The position numbers and the translations under genes were made by a program. The notes beneath the pieces are model-generated. The model ran no database searches and was not told the DNA's origin. It worked only from the letters and a program-made list of their open reading frames with translations. 8,461 bases of DNA from Bacilli bacterium (GTDB lineage Bacteria; Bacillota; Bacilli; Tumebacillales; JAQBPP01), in NCBI GenBank assembly GCA_028287455.1, contig JAQBPP010000164.1:1-8461 (forward strand). The letters run 5' to 3'. Positions within the stretch are counted from its first letter, which is position 1. The number at the start of each line of letters is the position of its first letter. Positions 1-6,885 of the stretch are shown here, in pieces.

Positions 1-1826
1 ATCAGCCCGTACGTTTGCACTTGTCCGTTTTGCCCGTATTTTATTCCCAGCGAAGAGACATACCCGATTTGCCCCACCAGCGATACGATTCCATCAACAA
101 TCCAGCGGTCGATAAAGTTTAACACCTTAGCAATCCAAACCACTGGAACCACAATGATCGCATGGTAGAGTTCATCGAAGTAATACTTGTTAAATGACAG
201 CTTATAAAGCGGCCCGAACCCTTTGGCGGTACGTTCAGCAGAGATTGAACGCTTCCCATACATAAACCAGGCCAGCACAATTCCGATCACACCAACAACA
301 GCAGAGACGCCCATGGTGACATACGAAGTATCATATGTCGCGCCCGTTTGACCGCCGATACTGAGAAACTTCTCCAGTGGATTGCCAAAGAATGGAACAT
401 TTACAAATCCAGCGAGCAGCGAGAGTAGGGCGAGCAGCACAAGCGGAATGGTCATGGCCGGACCGCTTTCATGCGGCTCATGCTTGCTTTCGCCCCGGTA
501 ACTTCCGGTAAACGCCAGGAAGTACACCCGGAAGATATAAAACGCCGTGAAGAATGCCGCAACTACTGCAAATACACCGAGAACTGTGTGGCCGCTTTGG
601 AATGCAGCGCCGATAATTTCGTCTTTCGACCAGAATCCGGCGAATGGCGGAATGCCCGACAACGCAAGTGCGCCAAACAGGAAGGTCCAGGCAGTGATTG
701 GCATCTTTCTCCATAAACCACCCATCTCACGCAAATCCTGCGTATTCGCGGAGTGAATGATGGAGCCTGCTGCCAGGAACAACAGCGCTTTGAAAAAAGC
801 GTGCGTCAATAAATGGAACGTCGAGGCCGCAGTTGCTGAAACGCCTAAGCCCAGCATCATATAGCCAAGTTGTGAAATAGTCGAGTACGCGATCACTCGT
901 TTAATATCGTTTTGTGTCAGGCCGATGCTGGCGGCGAACAGCGCGGTGAATCCGCCAATAATCGCCACGGTCTCAAGGGCTGTCCCAGACGATGCAAACA
1001 AAGGAAATGTCCGAGCGACCAGATAAACCCCGGCCGCAACCATTGTTGCCGCGTGGATCAACGCAGACACCGGGGTGGGGCCTTCCATGGCATCAGGCAG
1101 CCAGACATGGAGCGGAAACTGCGCTGATTTGCCGATTGCGCCAATGAAGATCAGAATCGCAACAAGCGTCAGCAGGTGATCCTGAGACATCCAGTTCAGC
1201 GCCAGATGATGGGCCTGCAGCGCCGCGAAGATATCGCTGTAATTAAATGAACCTGTTGCCAGAAACAGCAGGATGATGCCAATAAAGAGGCCGACATCCC
1301 CCAAACGCGTGACGATGAATGACTTCTTCGCAGCAGCAGCCGCTTCCGGTTTGAAGTACCAAAATCCAACCAGCAAATACGAACACAAACCCACTAATTC
1401 CCAGAATATGTAGGTCTGCAAAAGGTTGGGCGAGATCACTAAACCCAACATGGAGAAAACGAACAAGCATAAATATTGATAATAGACGCTAAAACGCTGA
1501 TCACCATGCATGTAACCACGTGAAAACAGGAACACCATGGTCGATACAAATGTAACTACTGCTAACATAATCGCATCCAGCGGAGTTACTTCGAAGCCGA
1601 TTTGCAGCTTGCTGGTGCCAAATGTAAACCAATCAAACAGGGTTGGCGGATATACGCCAGATGCTGCCACGCCGCTCAGCGCGCCCAAGGCGAAGATAAA
1701 CCCAACCAGTGTCGACAGCACCGCAATCGTCGCTACTACACCCTCGCTGGCTCTTCTTCCCATCACCAGTAGAAGCAGATAGGCAATTAGAGGAAACAGC
1801 GGAATTAACCAAGCATACTGTACCAT
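1..1826 (-). CDS. nuoL: NADH-quinone oxidoreductase subunit L, antiporter-like proton channel (3' end cut by the window edge)
   Basis: The reading frame is open from an ATG at 1826 to the left edge, giving 608 codons plus two bases. Subunits of this family are usually about 610-650 residues, so only the last few tens of residues are missing. NuoL is the distal membrane subunit of complex I, with about 16 transmembrane helices and the long lateral helix, and forms one proton half-channel pair. Key residues of the Mrp-antiporter family are present: Glu143 in FWELVGLCSY, Lys233 in GAIGKSAQFPLHVWLPDAMEG, His258, Lys346 in THAFFKALLF, and Lys401-Asp402 in GFWSKDE. The visible end (KYGQNGQVQTYGL) is typical of the NuoL C-terminus. 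A Shine-Dalgarno-like AGAAAGGTGAG lies just before the ATG, and nuoK ends 15 bases upstream. nuoM and nuoN probably follow beyond the window (inference). No lesion was seen on reading through the frame. Confidence 0.96.
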   Translation of the reverse strand, partial: MVQYAWLIPLFPLIAYLLLLVMGRRASEGVVATIAVLSTLVGFIFALGALSGVAASGVYPPTLFDWFTFGTSKLQIGFEVTPLDAIMLAVVTFVSTMVFLFSRGYMHGDQRFSVYYQYLCLFVFSMLGLVISPNLLQTYIFWELVGLCSYLLVGFWYFKPEAAAAAKKSFIVTRLGDVGLFIGIILLFLATGSFNYSDIFAALQAHHLALNWMSQDHLLTLVAILIFIGAIGKSAQFPLHVWLPDAMEGPTPVSALIHAATMVAAGVYLVARTFPLFASSGTALETVAIIGGFTALFAASIGLTQNDIKRVIAYSTISQLGYMMLGLGVSATAASTFHLLTHAFFKALLFLAAGSIIHSANTQDLREMGGLWRKMPITAWTFLFGALALSGIPPFAGFWSKDEIIGAAFQSGHTVLGVFAVVAAFFTAFYIFRVYFLAFTGSYRGESKHEPHESGPAMTIPLVLLALLSLLAGFVNVPFFGNPLEKFLSIGGQTGATYDTSYVTMGVSAVVGVIGIVLAWFMYGKRSISAERTAKGFGPLYKLSFNKYYFDELYHAIIVVPVVWIAKVLNFIDRWIVDGIVSLVGQIGYVSSLGIKYGQNGQVQTYGL

Positions 1827-1841
1827 AAGCTCACCTTTCTT

Positions 1842-2150
1842 CTACCATTTCAATAGGTTGATCTCTTTGACATCACTTGTTGCCCGGTGCCGATACAGCG
1901 AGATGAGCAGCGCCAGACCAACTGCCACTTCACACGCTGCAATGACCAGCGAGAATAGCGCGAATACTTGCCCGTTTATACTTGGATTCAGACCAAGTCT
2001 CGCAAATGCGACCAGATTGATATTTGCTGCGTTTAACATTAATTCCACCGATACTAACACGATAATGATGTTGCGCTTGGTCAGCACGCCGTACAATCCA
2101 AGCGAAAACAGGATGGCAGCCAGCGCCAGGTAAGGTGTAATCTGAACCAT
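1842..2150 (-). CDS. nuoK: NADH-quinone oxidoreductase subunit K
   Basis: This 102-residue protein has the usual length and three hydrophobic helices of NuoK (MrpC-like), a membrane subunit of complex I between NuoJ and the antiporter subunits. The two membrane glutamates that link the proton-transfer chain are visible: Glu36 in LVSVELMLNAANIN (transmembrane helix 2) and Glu74 in AACEVAVGLAL (helix 3). The ATG at 2150 lies 3 bases after the nuoJ stop and follows an excellent ribosome binding site, AAGGAGGAG, written by the last sense codons of nuoJ. The stop is TAG. nuoL follows after 15 bases. Nothing is missing compared with the family. Confidence 0.97.
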   Translation of the reverse strand: MVQITPYLALAAILFSLGLYGVLTKRNIIIVLVSVELMLNAANINLVAFARLGLNPSINGQVFALFSLVIAACEVAVGLALLISLYRHRATSDVKEINLLKW

Positions 2151-2153
2151 CTG

Positions 2154-2687
2154 TTACTCCTCCTTCCGGGCCAGTACTACTGCTCCAACCAACGCGACGA
2201 TCAGCAGCACGGAAACCACTTCAAATGGAATCGTGTAAGTTTGGAACAGCGAGGCGGCTACTGCCTCCACATTTTGCCCCACTGGCCACGCTGAAGGCTC
2301 ATCACTGGCCGGTGACCAGTTGATCGTGCTTGTACGAATGCCGTACATCAGACCTGCCAGCAGGATGGCCACAAAGACGAAACTTGCGGTCTCGTGGATC
2401 CAGCCTTTGGAGTTCGACTCGCCATCTTTTTCATGCGTCAACATAATTGCGAACAACATCAGAATGGTGATCGCACCTGCATAAATCAGCACTTGCGCTA
2501 TCCCGATAAACTCTGCATTCAACAAAAAGAAGATGCCGGCAACGCCCACGAAGACGCCGCCGATCGCTAACGCCATATACATTACCTTGTTAAAATTCAA
2601 CATGAGAATCGCAGAAGCAATCACGATCAGGGCCAGGATAAAGAATGCCACAAATTGACCCGTTATCAAATAACCGAGAAAATTCAT
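2154..2687 (-). CDS. nuoJ: NADH-quinone oxidoreductase subunit J
   Basis: A 177-residue membrane protein with five predicted hydrophobic helices. NuoJ sits in the membrane arm of complex I. Its third helix contains the flexible bulge that changes shape during turnover and opens or closes the proton path; here this is the stretch from about residue 57 to 80, with Glu59 in LNAEFIGIAQ and Tyr69 in VLIYAGAIT. A polar loop of about 20 residues follows (HEKDGESNSKG), and a second less conserved loop lies near residues 118-142. The ATG at 2687 overlaps the nuoI stop by one base (TGATG) and is preceded by GGAGGG nine bases away, so translation is probably coupled. The protein ends in RKEE, whose codons double as the ribosome binding site of nuoK. 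Confidence 0.96.
   Translation of the reverse strand: MNFLGYLITGQFVAFFILALIVIASAILMLNFNKVMYMALAIGGVFVGVAGIFFLLNAEFIGIAQVLIYAGAITILMLFAIMLTHEKDGESNSKGWIHETASFVFVAILLAGLMYGIRTSTINWSPASDEPSAWPVGQNVEAVAASLFQTYTIPFEVVSVLLIVALVGAVVLARKEE
2157..2165 (-). promoter_or_regulatory. ribosome binding site of nuoK inside the end of nuoJ
   Basis: AAGGAGGAG is the codons for Lys-Glu-Glu at the C-terminus of NuoJ and also the ribosome binding site of nuoK, six bases before its ATG. It is the strongest such site in the nuo part of the window. Confidence 0.85.
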
Positions 2688-3154
2688 CAGGCATTTCCCT
2701 CCAGTTGATTGTTTTGTTCAACTGCTTCCTCTGTGGATTCGAGGCTTAATCCTTTGCGCAGCGCATGCTGTTTGCCGTTTTCCGTCAGCCAGTTCATATC
2801 TTTATAAATCGCATCGCGGTTGTATTCGGCCAATTCAAATGTATCGGTCATTTGAATGGCTTCCGTCGGGCAAACTTCTGTGCATAAGTCGCACAGAATG
2901 CAGATTTCAAAATTGATGTCGAACGTTTCCAGATGGAGTTTTCTGTCTTCTCCCCTGGTGCCTGATAACGAGATACAGCTGGTGGGGCAAATCCGTGCAC
3001 ATTGATTGCATACGATGCACAAATCAGGCATTAATTTATGAACCCCGCGGTAACGGTCTGGCCATTCGGGTTGTACGTCAGGATACATCAAGGTTACTTT
3101 TTTCTTAGGCAGCTGGCCTAAAGTAACCCCTAGTCCTTTCAACAGTCCAAGCAC
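2687..3154 (-). CDS. nuoI: NADH-quinone oxidoreductase subunit I, 2x[4Fe-4S] ferredoxin-like
   Basis: NuoI carries clusters N6a and N6b, which pass electrons through the peripheral arm to the last cluster in NuoB. Two complete binding motifs are visible: CIVCNQCARICP (Cys46, 49, 52, 56) and CILCDLCTEVCP (Cys85, 88, 91, 95). I start the protein at the GTG at 3154 (155 residues, MLGLLKGLGVTLGQ...), because AAGGGG at 3163-3168 is eight bases from it. A GTG three codons upstream (3163, 158 residues) would overlap the nuoH stop as GTGA, but its own first base belongs to that ribosome binding site, leaving no spacer. After the second cluster motif the protein ends in a polar, Glu/Gln/Asn-rich tail (ESTEEAVEQNNQLEGNA). 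With NuoEFG absent, NuoI is the likely electron entry point, possibly for a ferredoxin-type donor (inference). Confidence 0.95.
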   Translation of the reverse strand: MLGLLKGLGVTLGQLPKKKVTLMYPDVQPEWPDRYRGVHKLMPDLCIVCNQCARICPTSCISLSGTRGEDRKLHLETFDINFEICILCDLCTEVCPTEAIQMTDTFELAEYNRDAIYKDMNWLTENGKQHALRKGLSLESTEEAVEQNNQLEGNA

Positions 3155-3159
3155 TCCAC

Positions 3160-4176
3160 TCACCCCTTAAGCCAATATAATTTTTCTACTGCTGAAATGA
3201 GCAAATTGAGGATTGCGAGCGGAATCAGATACTTCCAGGCGAATCCCATCAGCTGATCGACCCGCGCGCGCGGCATGGTTGCCCGCAGCCAGAACATCAG
3301 GAAGATAAATAAGAACGATTTGATGGCGTACCAGAACCAGCCCCAGCCCAAACCGAACGGACCGGTCCAACCGCCAAGAAATAAGGCGGCTGCAAGCCCT
3401 GCCATTGCAATAAGATACACGTATTCGGACAACATATAGAAGGCGAACCGGAACCCGGAGTATTCGGTGAAATAGCCGGATACGAGCTCCGATTCTGCTT
3501 CCGGCAAGTCAAAAGGCGCCCGGGCAAGCTCTGCAGTTGCAGCAATGAGAAACACGATAAATCCAAGAATCTGCGGAAATACGTTCCAGAGCCCGTTTTG
3601 CTGCTGAACTTCAATGATCCGGGTGATATCCAATGAACCTGATAATAGCACGACGCCCAGCATCGACAAGGCGAGCGGAATTTCATACGAAATCATCTGT
3701 GCAGCAGACCGCAGTCCACCGATTATGGCGTACTTGTTATTCGATGCCCAGCCGCCTAGCACGATGCCAATAATGGAAATCGACGATAAAGCGATATAAT
3801 ACAAAACGCCGATATTGAGACGTGCTGTGAAATAGTGGTGAAACGTGTAAGGTATCACTGCAAGCACCGCGAAGGCCGGTACATAAGTGATGATCGGTGC
3901 AATCATAAAAAGCGCTTTGTCCGCTTTTGCAGGCACGATATCTTCTTTGATCAACAGCTTCAGGATATCGGCAATGGATTGCATCAGACCAAAAGGACCG
4001 ACGCGATTTGGACCGACCCGCCCTTGCATCCAGCCGATGATTTTTCGTTCACCGTAGATCGTATAGGTGACCGCGCCCAGCGTAATGGCCAGCGTGAGCA
4101 CTCCCCCCAGGAGCATCCCGAGGTAGGTTGCACTTGTAAAAGGCTGGTCAACCCAGTGCAATACATTGTTCCACAC
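3160..4176 (-). CDS. nuoH: NADH-quinone oxidoreductase subunit H, quinone-site membrane subunit
   Basis: A 338-residue membrane protein with about eight hydrophobic helices, the normal size for NuoH (ND1). It anchors the peripheral arm and forms the quinone tunnel together with NuoB and NuoD. Hallmarks are all present: YGERKIIGWMQGRVGPNRVG (residues 41-60), LLIKEDIVP (74-82), SYEIPLAL (163-170), and RAPFDLPEAESELVSGYFTE (219-238), whose acidic residues line the E-channel. The start is GTG at 4176, overlapping the nuoD stop by one base (TAGTG), with GGGGAGGT upstream at good spacing. The next ATG in frame falls inside the first conserved helix (residue 21), so GTG is preferred. The stop TGA lies within the start region of nuoI. 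Confidence 0.97.
   Translation of the reverse strand: MWNNVLHWVDQPFTSATYLGMLLGGVLTLAITLGAVTYTIYGERKIIGWMQGRVGPNRVGPFGLMQSIADILKLLIKEDIVPAKADKALFMIAPIITYVPAFAVLAVIPYTFHHYFTARLNIGVLYYIALSSISIIGIVLGGWASNNKYAIIGGLRSAAQMISYEIPLALSMLGVVLLSGSLDITRIIEVQQQNGLWNVFPQILGFIVFLIAATAELARAPFDLPEAESELVSGYFTEYSGFRFAFYMLSEYVYLIAMAGLAAALFLGGWTGPFGLGWGWFWYAIKSFLFIFLMFWLRATMPRARVDQLMGFAWKYLIPLAILNLLISAVEKLYWLKG
3163..3168 (-). promoter_or_regulatory. ribosome binding site that decides the nuoI start
   Basis: AAGGGG lies at the very end of nuoH, eight bases before the GTG at 3154. Its last base is also the first base of the other candidate GTG at 3163, which therefore has no spacer. This favours the shorter NuoI. 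Confidence 0.6.
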
Positions 4177-5285
4177 TACGCGTCAACCTCCCCAAGCACG
4201 ATATCTACAGCTCCCAAAATGGCAATCATGTTTGCTACATTTTGACCTTCCATCAGCTCTGGCAGGATTTGCAGATTGATAAAGGAAGGACGTCTCAGCT
4301 TGAAGCGGTAAGGCTTGTCTTTGCCATCGGATACGATGTATATGCCAAGCTCACCTTTGGCCCCTTCAACTGATGCATAATATTCGCCTGCAGGAACCCG
4401 CAGAATTTTCGGCGCTTTACCCATCACCGGGCCGTCCTGAATTTGCTCCACAGCCTTCTCCACAATCTTCAAGCTCTCTTCCATTTCCATCATGTGGCAG
4501 ATGTAGCGATCATAGCAGTCGCCATTTTTGCCGACTGGAATGTCAAAATCAAAGCGGTCATAAATGGAATAAGGTTTGTTGCGGCGAATATCCCACTTAA
4601 ACCCAGTGGACCGCAGATTAATGCCAGACAATCCATAACCTAGCGCTTTTTCCTGTGAATAGGCGCCAATTCCTTTGACCCGGCCTAAGAAGACTTCATT
4701 GCCTGTCACCAGATTGTGGTACATTTTGAGCTTCTCGCGAAAATGCGGAATGTAGGCTCGCACCTTGTCAATCCAACCAGGAGGCGCATCCCATTTCACG
4801 CCGCCCACCCGCATATAGTTATACGTAAGACGGGCACCTGAAATTTCATTAAACATCTGCGTGATCGTTTCCCGCTCCTGGAATGCATATAAGAATGGAC
4901 TCATTGCACCCAGGTCAAGCAGATAGGCTCCCAAAAACAGCAGGTGAGAGGCAATCCGGTTTAACTCCGCCACAATCACACGCAGGTATTCAGCCCGCTC
5001 TGGAACTTGCAAGTCCATTGCTTGTTCTACTGCGTTTACGATTGCATGATTGTTGATCATCGCAGCCAGATAATCGAGACGGTCTGTATAAGGAATAATC
5101 TGCGTATATTGAAGATCTTCGGCAAGCTTTTCCGTTCCGCGGTGCAGATAGCCAATCACCAGAGTAGCTTCCCGGATGATTTCGCCATCGACTTTGACCA
5201 CCAAACGCAGCACACCGTGCGTGGAGGGGTGCTGCGGACCAACATTGAGCAGCATCTCTTCTGTTCGTAGTTCTGTAGTAGCCAT
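4176..5285 (-). CDS. nuoD: NADH-quinone oxidoreductase subunit D, 49-kDa quinone-site subunit
   Basis: At 369 residues this has the usual length of a stand-alone NuoD, homologous to the large subunit of [NiFe] hydrogenases but without the metal-binding cysteines. It forms the quinone-binding pocket with NuoB and NuoH. Visible motifs are GPQHPSTHGVLRL (residues 16-28, with quinone-site His19 and His23), GYLHRGTEKLAE (45-56) and PYTDRLDYLAAM (65-76, with Tyr72). The region ELNRIASHLLFLGAYLLDLG lies near the middle, and GELGIYIVSDG and LRRPSF near the end. I chose the ATG at 5285 because AGGGGG at 5293-5298 is seven bases from it; an ATG at 5312, inside nuoC, has no ribosome binding site. The protein ends one base into the nuoH start, with no nuoE, nuoF or nuoG between them. 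Confidence 0.96.
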   Translation of the reverse strand: MATTELRTEEMLLNVGPQHPSTHGVLRLVVKVDGEIIREATLVIGYLHRGTEKLAEDLQYTQIIPYTDRLDYLAAMINNHAIVNAVEQAMDLQVPERAEYLRVIVAELNRIASHLLFLGAYLLDLGAMSPFLYAFQERETITQMFNEISGARLTYNYMRVGGVKWDAPPGWIDKVRAYIPHFREKLKMYHNLVTGNEVFLGRVKGIGAYSQEKALGYGLSGINLRSTGFKWDIRRNKPYSIYDRFDFDIPVGKNGDCYDRYICHMMEMEESLKIVEKAVEQIQDGPVMGKAPKILRVPAGEYYASVEGAKGELGIYIVSDGKDKPYRFKLRRPSFINLQILPELMEGQNVANMIAILGAVDIVLGEVDA

Positions 5286-5292
5286 CAGTTCG

Positions 5293-5298
5293 CCCCCT
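5293..5298 (-). promoter_or_regulatory. ribosome binding site of nuoD, overlapping the nuoC stop
   Basis: AGGGGG is formed partly by the nuoC stop codon TAG and lies seven bases before the nuoD ATG at 5285. Ribosomes ending nuoC would stop on this site, which suggests coupled translation. Confidence 0.75.
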
Positions 5299-5935
5299 AC
5301 TGCTGTTCCCATACGCTGAAATCTTTGCGCAGTGGATGTCCTTTGTAATCGTCATCCATCATAATTCGCACGAGGTTCGGATGACCCTTGAAATTCACGC
5401 CGAGCAAATCATAAATTTCGCGTTCTTCCCAATTTGCTCCTTCAAACACTGAACACAGCGAATCCACCTCGGCGTTGTCGCGCGGGGTTCTCACTTTGAC
5501 CGTTATAAACCGCCCATTGCTCATTGAATATAGATAAAGCGCAACTTCGATAAATCCTTTGGCAGGATAATCGGTTCCGGCGAAACACTCGGGGTAGTTG
5601 AAAGTCAGGCTCTCATCATGCGCTAGGTACGTGACAACTGGCAACCAGTACTCAGGTTTGATGACCAAAGTAGGCTGAAACTTCTGCAGTCCTGTCTCTT
5701 CCAATGCACCCTCGCCGAACTTGTCTTCCAATATGGCCTTCATTTCATCCAACCGTTTTTGCGCCTCGGCACGTTTGGCAATCGTTTCAGGAGATTCTTC
5801 TACCGGTGGCTTCGCAGCCGCAGCAGGTTTTGCTGCGGCTGTTTTGACCGGTGCTGCTGGTTTGTCTGCTGCTTCAACTGGAGCAGCTTCAGTATCTGCT
5901 GTGGTGGTCTGTTTGTTTTCGTTTGCTTCCGTCAA
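5297..5935 (-). CDS. nuoC: NADH-quinone oxidoreductase subunit C, with Ala/Pro/Lys-rich N-terminal extension
   Basis: NuoC (30-kDa subunit) is a structural part of the quinone-reducing module that packs against NuoD. The 212-residue protein has three parts. Residues 1-50 are low-complexity, rich in Ala, Pro, Lys, Glu and Thr, and very likely disordered. Residues about 50-70 look like a charged helix. Residues about 85-206 form the conserved domain, ending in the family signature around FEGANWEEREIYDLLGV and GHPNLVRI...GHPLRKDF (164-206). The start is TTG at 5935, overlapping the nuoB stop as TTGA. AAGAAGGTG ends eight bases before it, and there is no ATG or GTG in frame before residue 65 (Met65), so the TTG is well supported. 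Other Bacilli also carry repetitive NuoC extensions (established knowledge). It has only its own reading frame, not a fused NuoCD. Confidence 0.95.
   Translation of the reverse strand: MTEANENKQTTTADTEAAPVEAADKPAAPVKTAAAKPAAAAKPPVEESPETIAKRAEAQKRLDEMKAILEDKFGEGALEETGLQKFQPTLVIKPEYWLPVVTYLAHDESLTFNYPECFAGTDYPAKGFIEVALYLYSMSNGRFITVKVRTPRDNAEVDSLCSVFEGANWEEREIYDLLGVNFKGHPNLVRIMMDDDYKGHPLRKDFSVWEQQ
5815..5841. repeat. 11-bp inverted repeat inside nuoC
   Basis: CAGCCGCAGCA and TGCTGCGGCTG are perfect arms around a 5-base centre (5826-5830). They lie in the Ala-rich extension of nuoC, where different Ala codons on each side create the symmetry. The nuoC mRNA could form a stable hairpin here. On the plus strand a run of four T follows, as in a terminator, but no plus-strand transcript is evident. 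Confidence 0.6.
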
Positions 5936-6477
5936 GTTAGAGGCACCTTCTTTCCTTTGGCCTCAAGCTTGATTTTTTCTTGCAATTTATTTAATCCGTA
6001 GATTAATGCGGGCGGGGATGGCGGGCATCCAGGGATATATACATCCACCGGCACAACCTGATCGACCCCTTTGACAACGGAATATGACCGAACATAGGGA
6101 CCTCCTGCAGTAGCGCATGAACCCATCGCAACTACCCATTTCGGTTCAGGCATTTGGTCATAAAGACGTTTGATCAACGGCGCCATTTTTTTAGTCACCG
6201 TGCCGGCTACAATCATGCAGTCCGATTGTCTGGGCGACGCGCGGAAGATGATGCCGAAGCGATCCAAATCATAGTGGGAAGCTCCTGTGCCCATCATTTC
6301 GATTGCACAGCACGCCAAACCAAAAGTCATCGGCCACAGCGAGTTGCTGCGCGCCCATCCCTTGATTTGATCAAGCGCTCCAACAAATACATTTTGTTGA
6401 AGTTCCCCCGACTCTTCCGGAGTAAACCCTTCAAATTCAACTTTGGGTTGATTCGAATAATCGTTAATTACTTCCAT
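5932..6477 (-). CDS. nuoB: NADH-quinone oxidoreductase subunit B, cluster N2 subunit
   Basis: This 181-residue protein holds cluster N2, the last [4Fe-4S] cluster before quinone. The four ligand cysteines are all present: the tandem pair Cys56-Cys57 in TFGLACCAIEMM, Cys121 in MGSCATAGG, and Cys151 in YIPGCPPSPPALI. The conserved stretch with RFGIIFRASPRQSD (about 73-86) that faces the quinone cavity is also intact. The ATG at 6477 lies inside nuoA (10-base overlap), preceded by AAGGTG, so nuoA and nuoB are probably translationally coupled. The last base of its codon for Thr181 and the TGA stop overlap the TTG start of nuoC. Length and motifs are normal for Bacilli. Confidence 0.97.
   Translation of the reverse strand: MEVINDYSNQPKVEFEGFTPEESGELQQNVFVGALDQIKGWARSNSLWPMTFGLACCAIEMMGTGASHYDLDRFGIIFRASPRQSDCMIVAGTVTKKMAPLIKRLYDQMPEPKWVVAMGSCATAGGPYVRSYSVVKGVDQVVPVDVYIPGCPPSPPALIYGLNKLQEKIKLEAKGKKVPLT
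5944..5952 (-). promoter_or_regulatory. ribosome binding site supporting the TTG start of nuoC
   Basis: AAGAAGGTG lies in the last codons of nuoB, eight bases before the TTG at 5935. It supports the unusual start codon of nuoC. Confidence 0.7.
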
Positions 6478-6836
6478 TCTAACACCTTCTTATTCCAGGC
6501 ATAGATAAGGCCAATAAAGAGAAAAAAGATGAAAATAAATACCTCAATCAGACCAAAACCGCCCAGTGCTTTAAATGAAACTGCCCAGGGTACTAGAAAC
6601 AATGTTTCCACGTCAAAAACAACAAACAACAATGCGAATAGATAGTAGCGGACATTATACCTGGTTTGTGCTTCCCCAACCGGTTCAATCCCGCTCTCGT
6701 AGGTCGACAGCTTCGCCGCAGACGGCTTGTTCGGGCGCAGTAAAGGACCAAGGAGATAAAGAGCTCCAACCGGAAGTGCAATTCCGAGCAGCAGAAAAAG
6801 CACAACATAGAGGTACCCGTTTAAATAAGGAACCAT
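6468..6836 (-). CDS. nuoA: NADH-quinone oxidoreductase subunit A, first gene of the nuo operon
   Basis: A 122-residue protein with three hydrophobic helices, the normal form of NuoA (ND3), which sits at the junction of membrane and peripheral arms near the quinone channel. The conserved loop and second helix are clear: YESGIEPVGEAQTRYNVRYY (residues 46-65) and FALLFVVFDVETLFLVPWA (67-85), with the acidic pair Asp75 and Glu77. I start at the ATG at 6836 because GGAGGG lies seven bases upstream. The frame continues upstream to 6935, but that part has no ribosome binding site, spans the promoter -10 and -35 boxes, and has no counterpart in NuoA. The 3' end overlaps nuoB by 10 bases. Confidence 0.97.
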   Translation of the reverse strand: MVPYLNGYLYVVLFLLLGIALPVGALYLLGPLLRPNKPSAAKLSTYESGIEPVGEAQTRYNVRYYLFALLFVVFDVETLFLVPWAVSFKALGGFGLIEVFIFIFFLFIGLIYAWNKKVLEWK

Positions 6837-6843
6837 TTCATTT

Positions 6844-6849
6844 CCCTCC
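6844..6849 (-). promoter_or_regulatory. ribosome binding site of nuoA
   Basis: GGAGGG is seven bases upstream of the ATG at 6836. It decides the nuoA start in favour of this ATG over in-frame starts further upstream. Confidence 0.85.
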
Positions 6850-6885
6850 AGCAAAAAAGAAATTGCTATAGAATTGACCCCACAC

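Noticed and set aside
1..1826. Possible frame break or pseudogene, because no complete closed frame is present here
   Set aside because: Reading the minus strand codon by codon from 1826 gives 608 uninterrupted NuoL residues with all key motifs; the gene simply runs off the window.
3835..4245. Plus-strand open frame of 136 codons opposite nuoH/nuoD
   Set aside because: It lies antisense to two clearly real genes, its translation resembles no family I know, and I see no ribosome binding site or promoter. It is a shadow of the codon use on the other strand.
5721..6001. Plus-strand Ala/Ser/Val-rich and Phe/Cys-rich frames opposite the nuoC extension
   Set aside because: Their composition is the direct result of reading the GC-rich Ala codon stretch of nuoC on the other strand; they could look like a signal peptide or small membrane protein but have no independent support.
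6154..6504. Plus-strand open frame of 116 codons opposite nuoB
   Set aside because: Antisense to the conserved cluster-N2 gene, with a Cys/His/Arg-rich composition typical of shadow frames. No support for expression.
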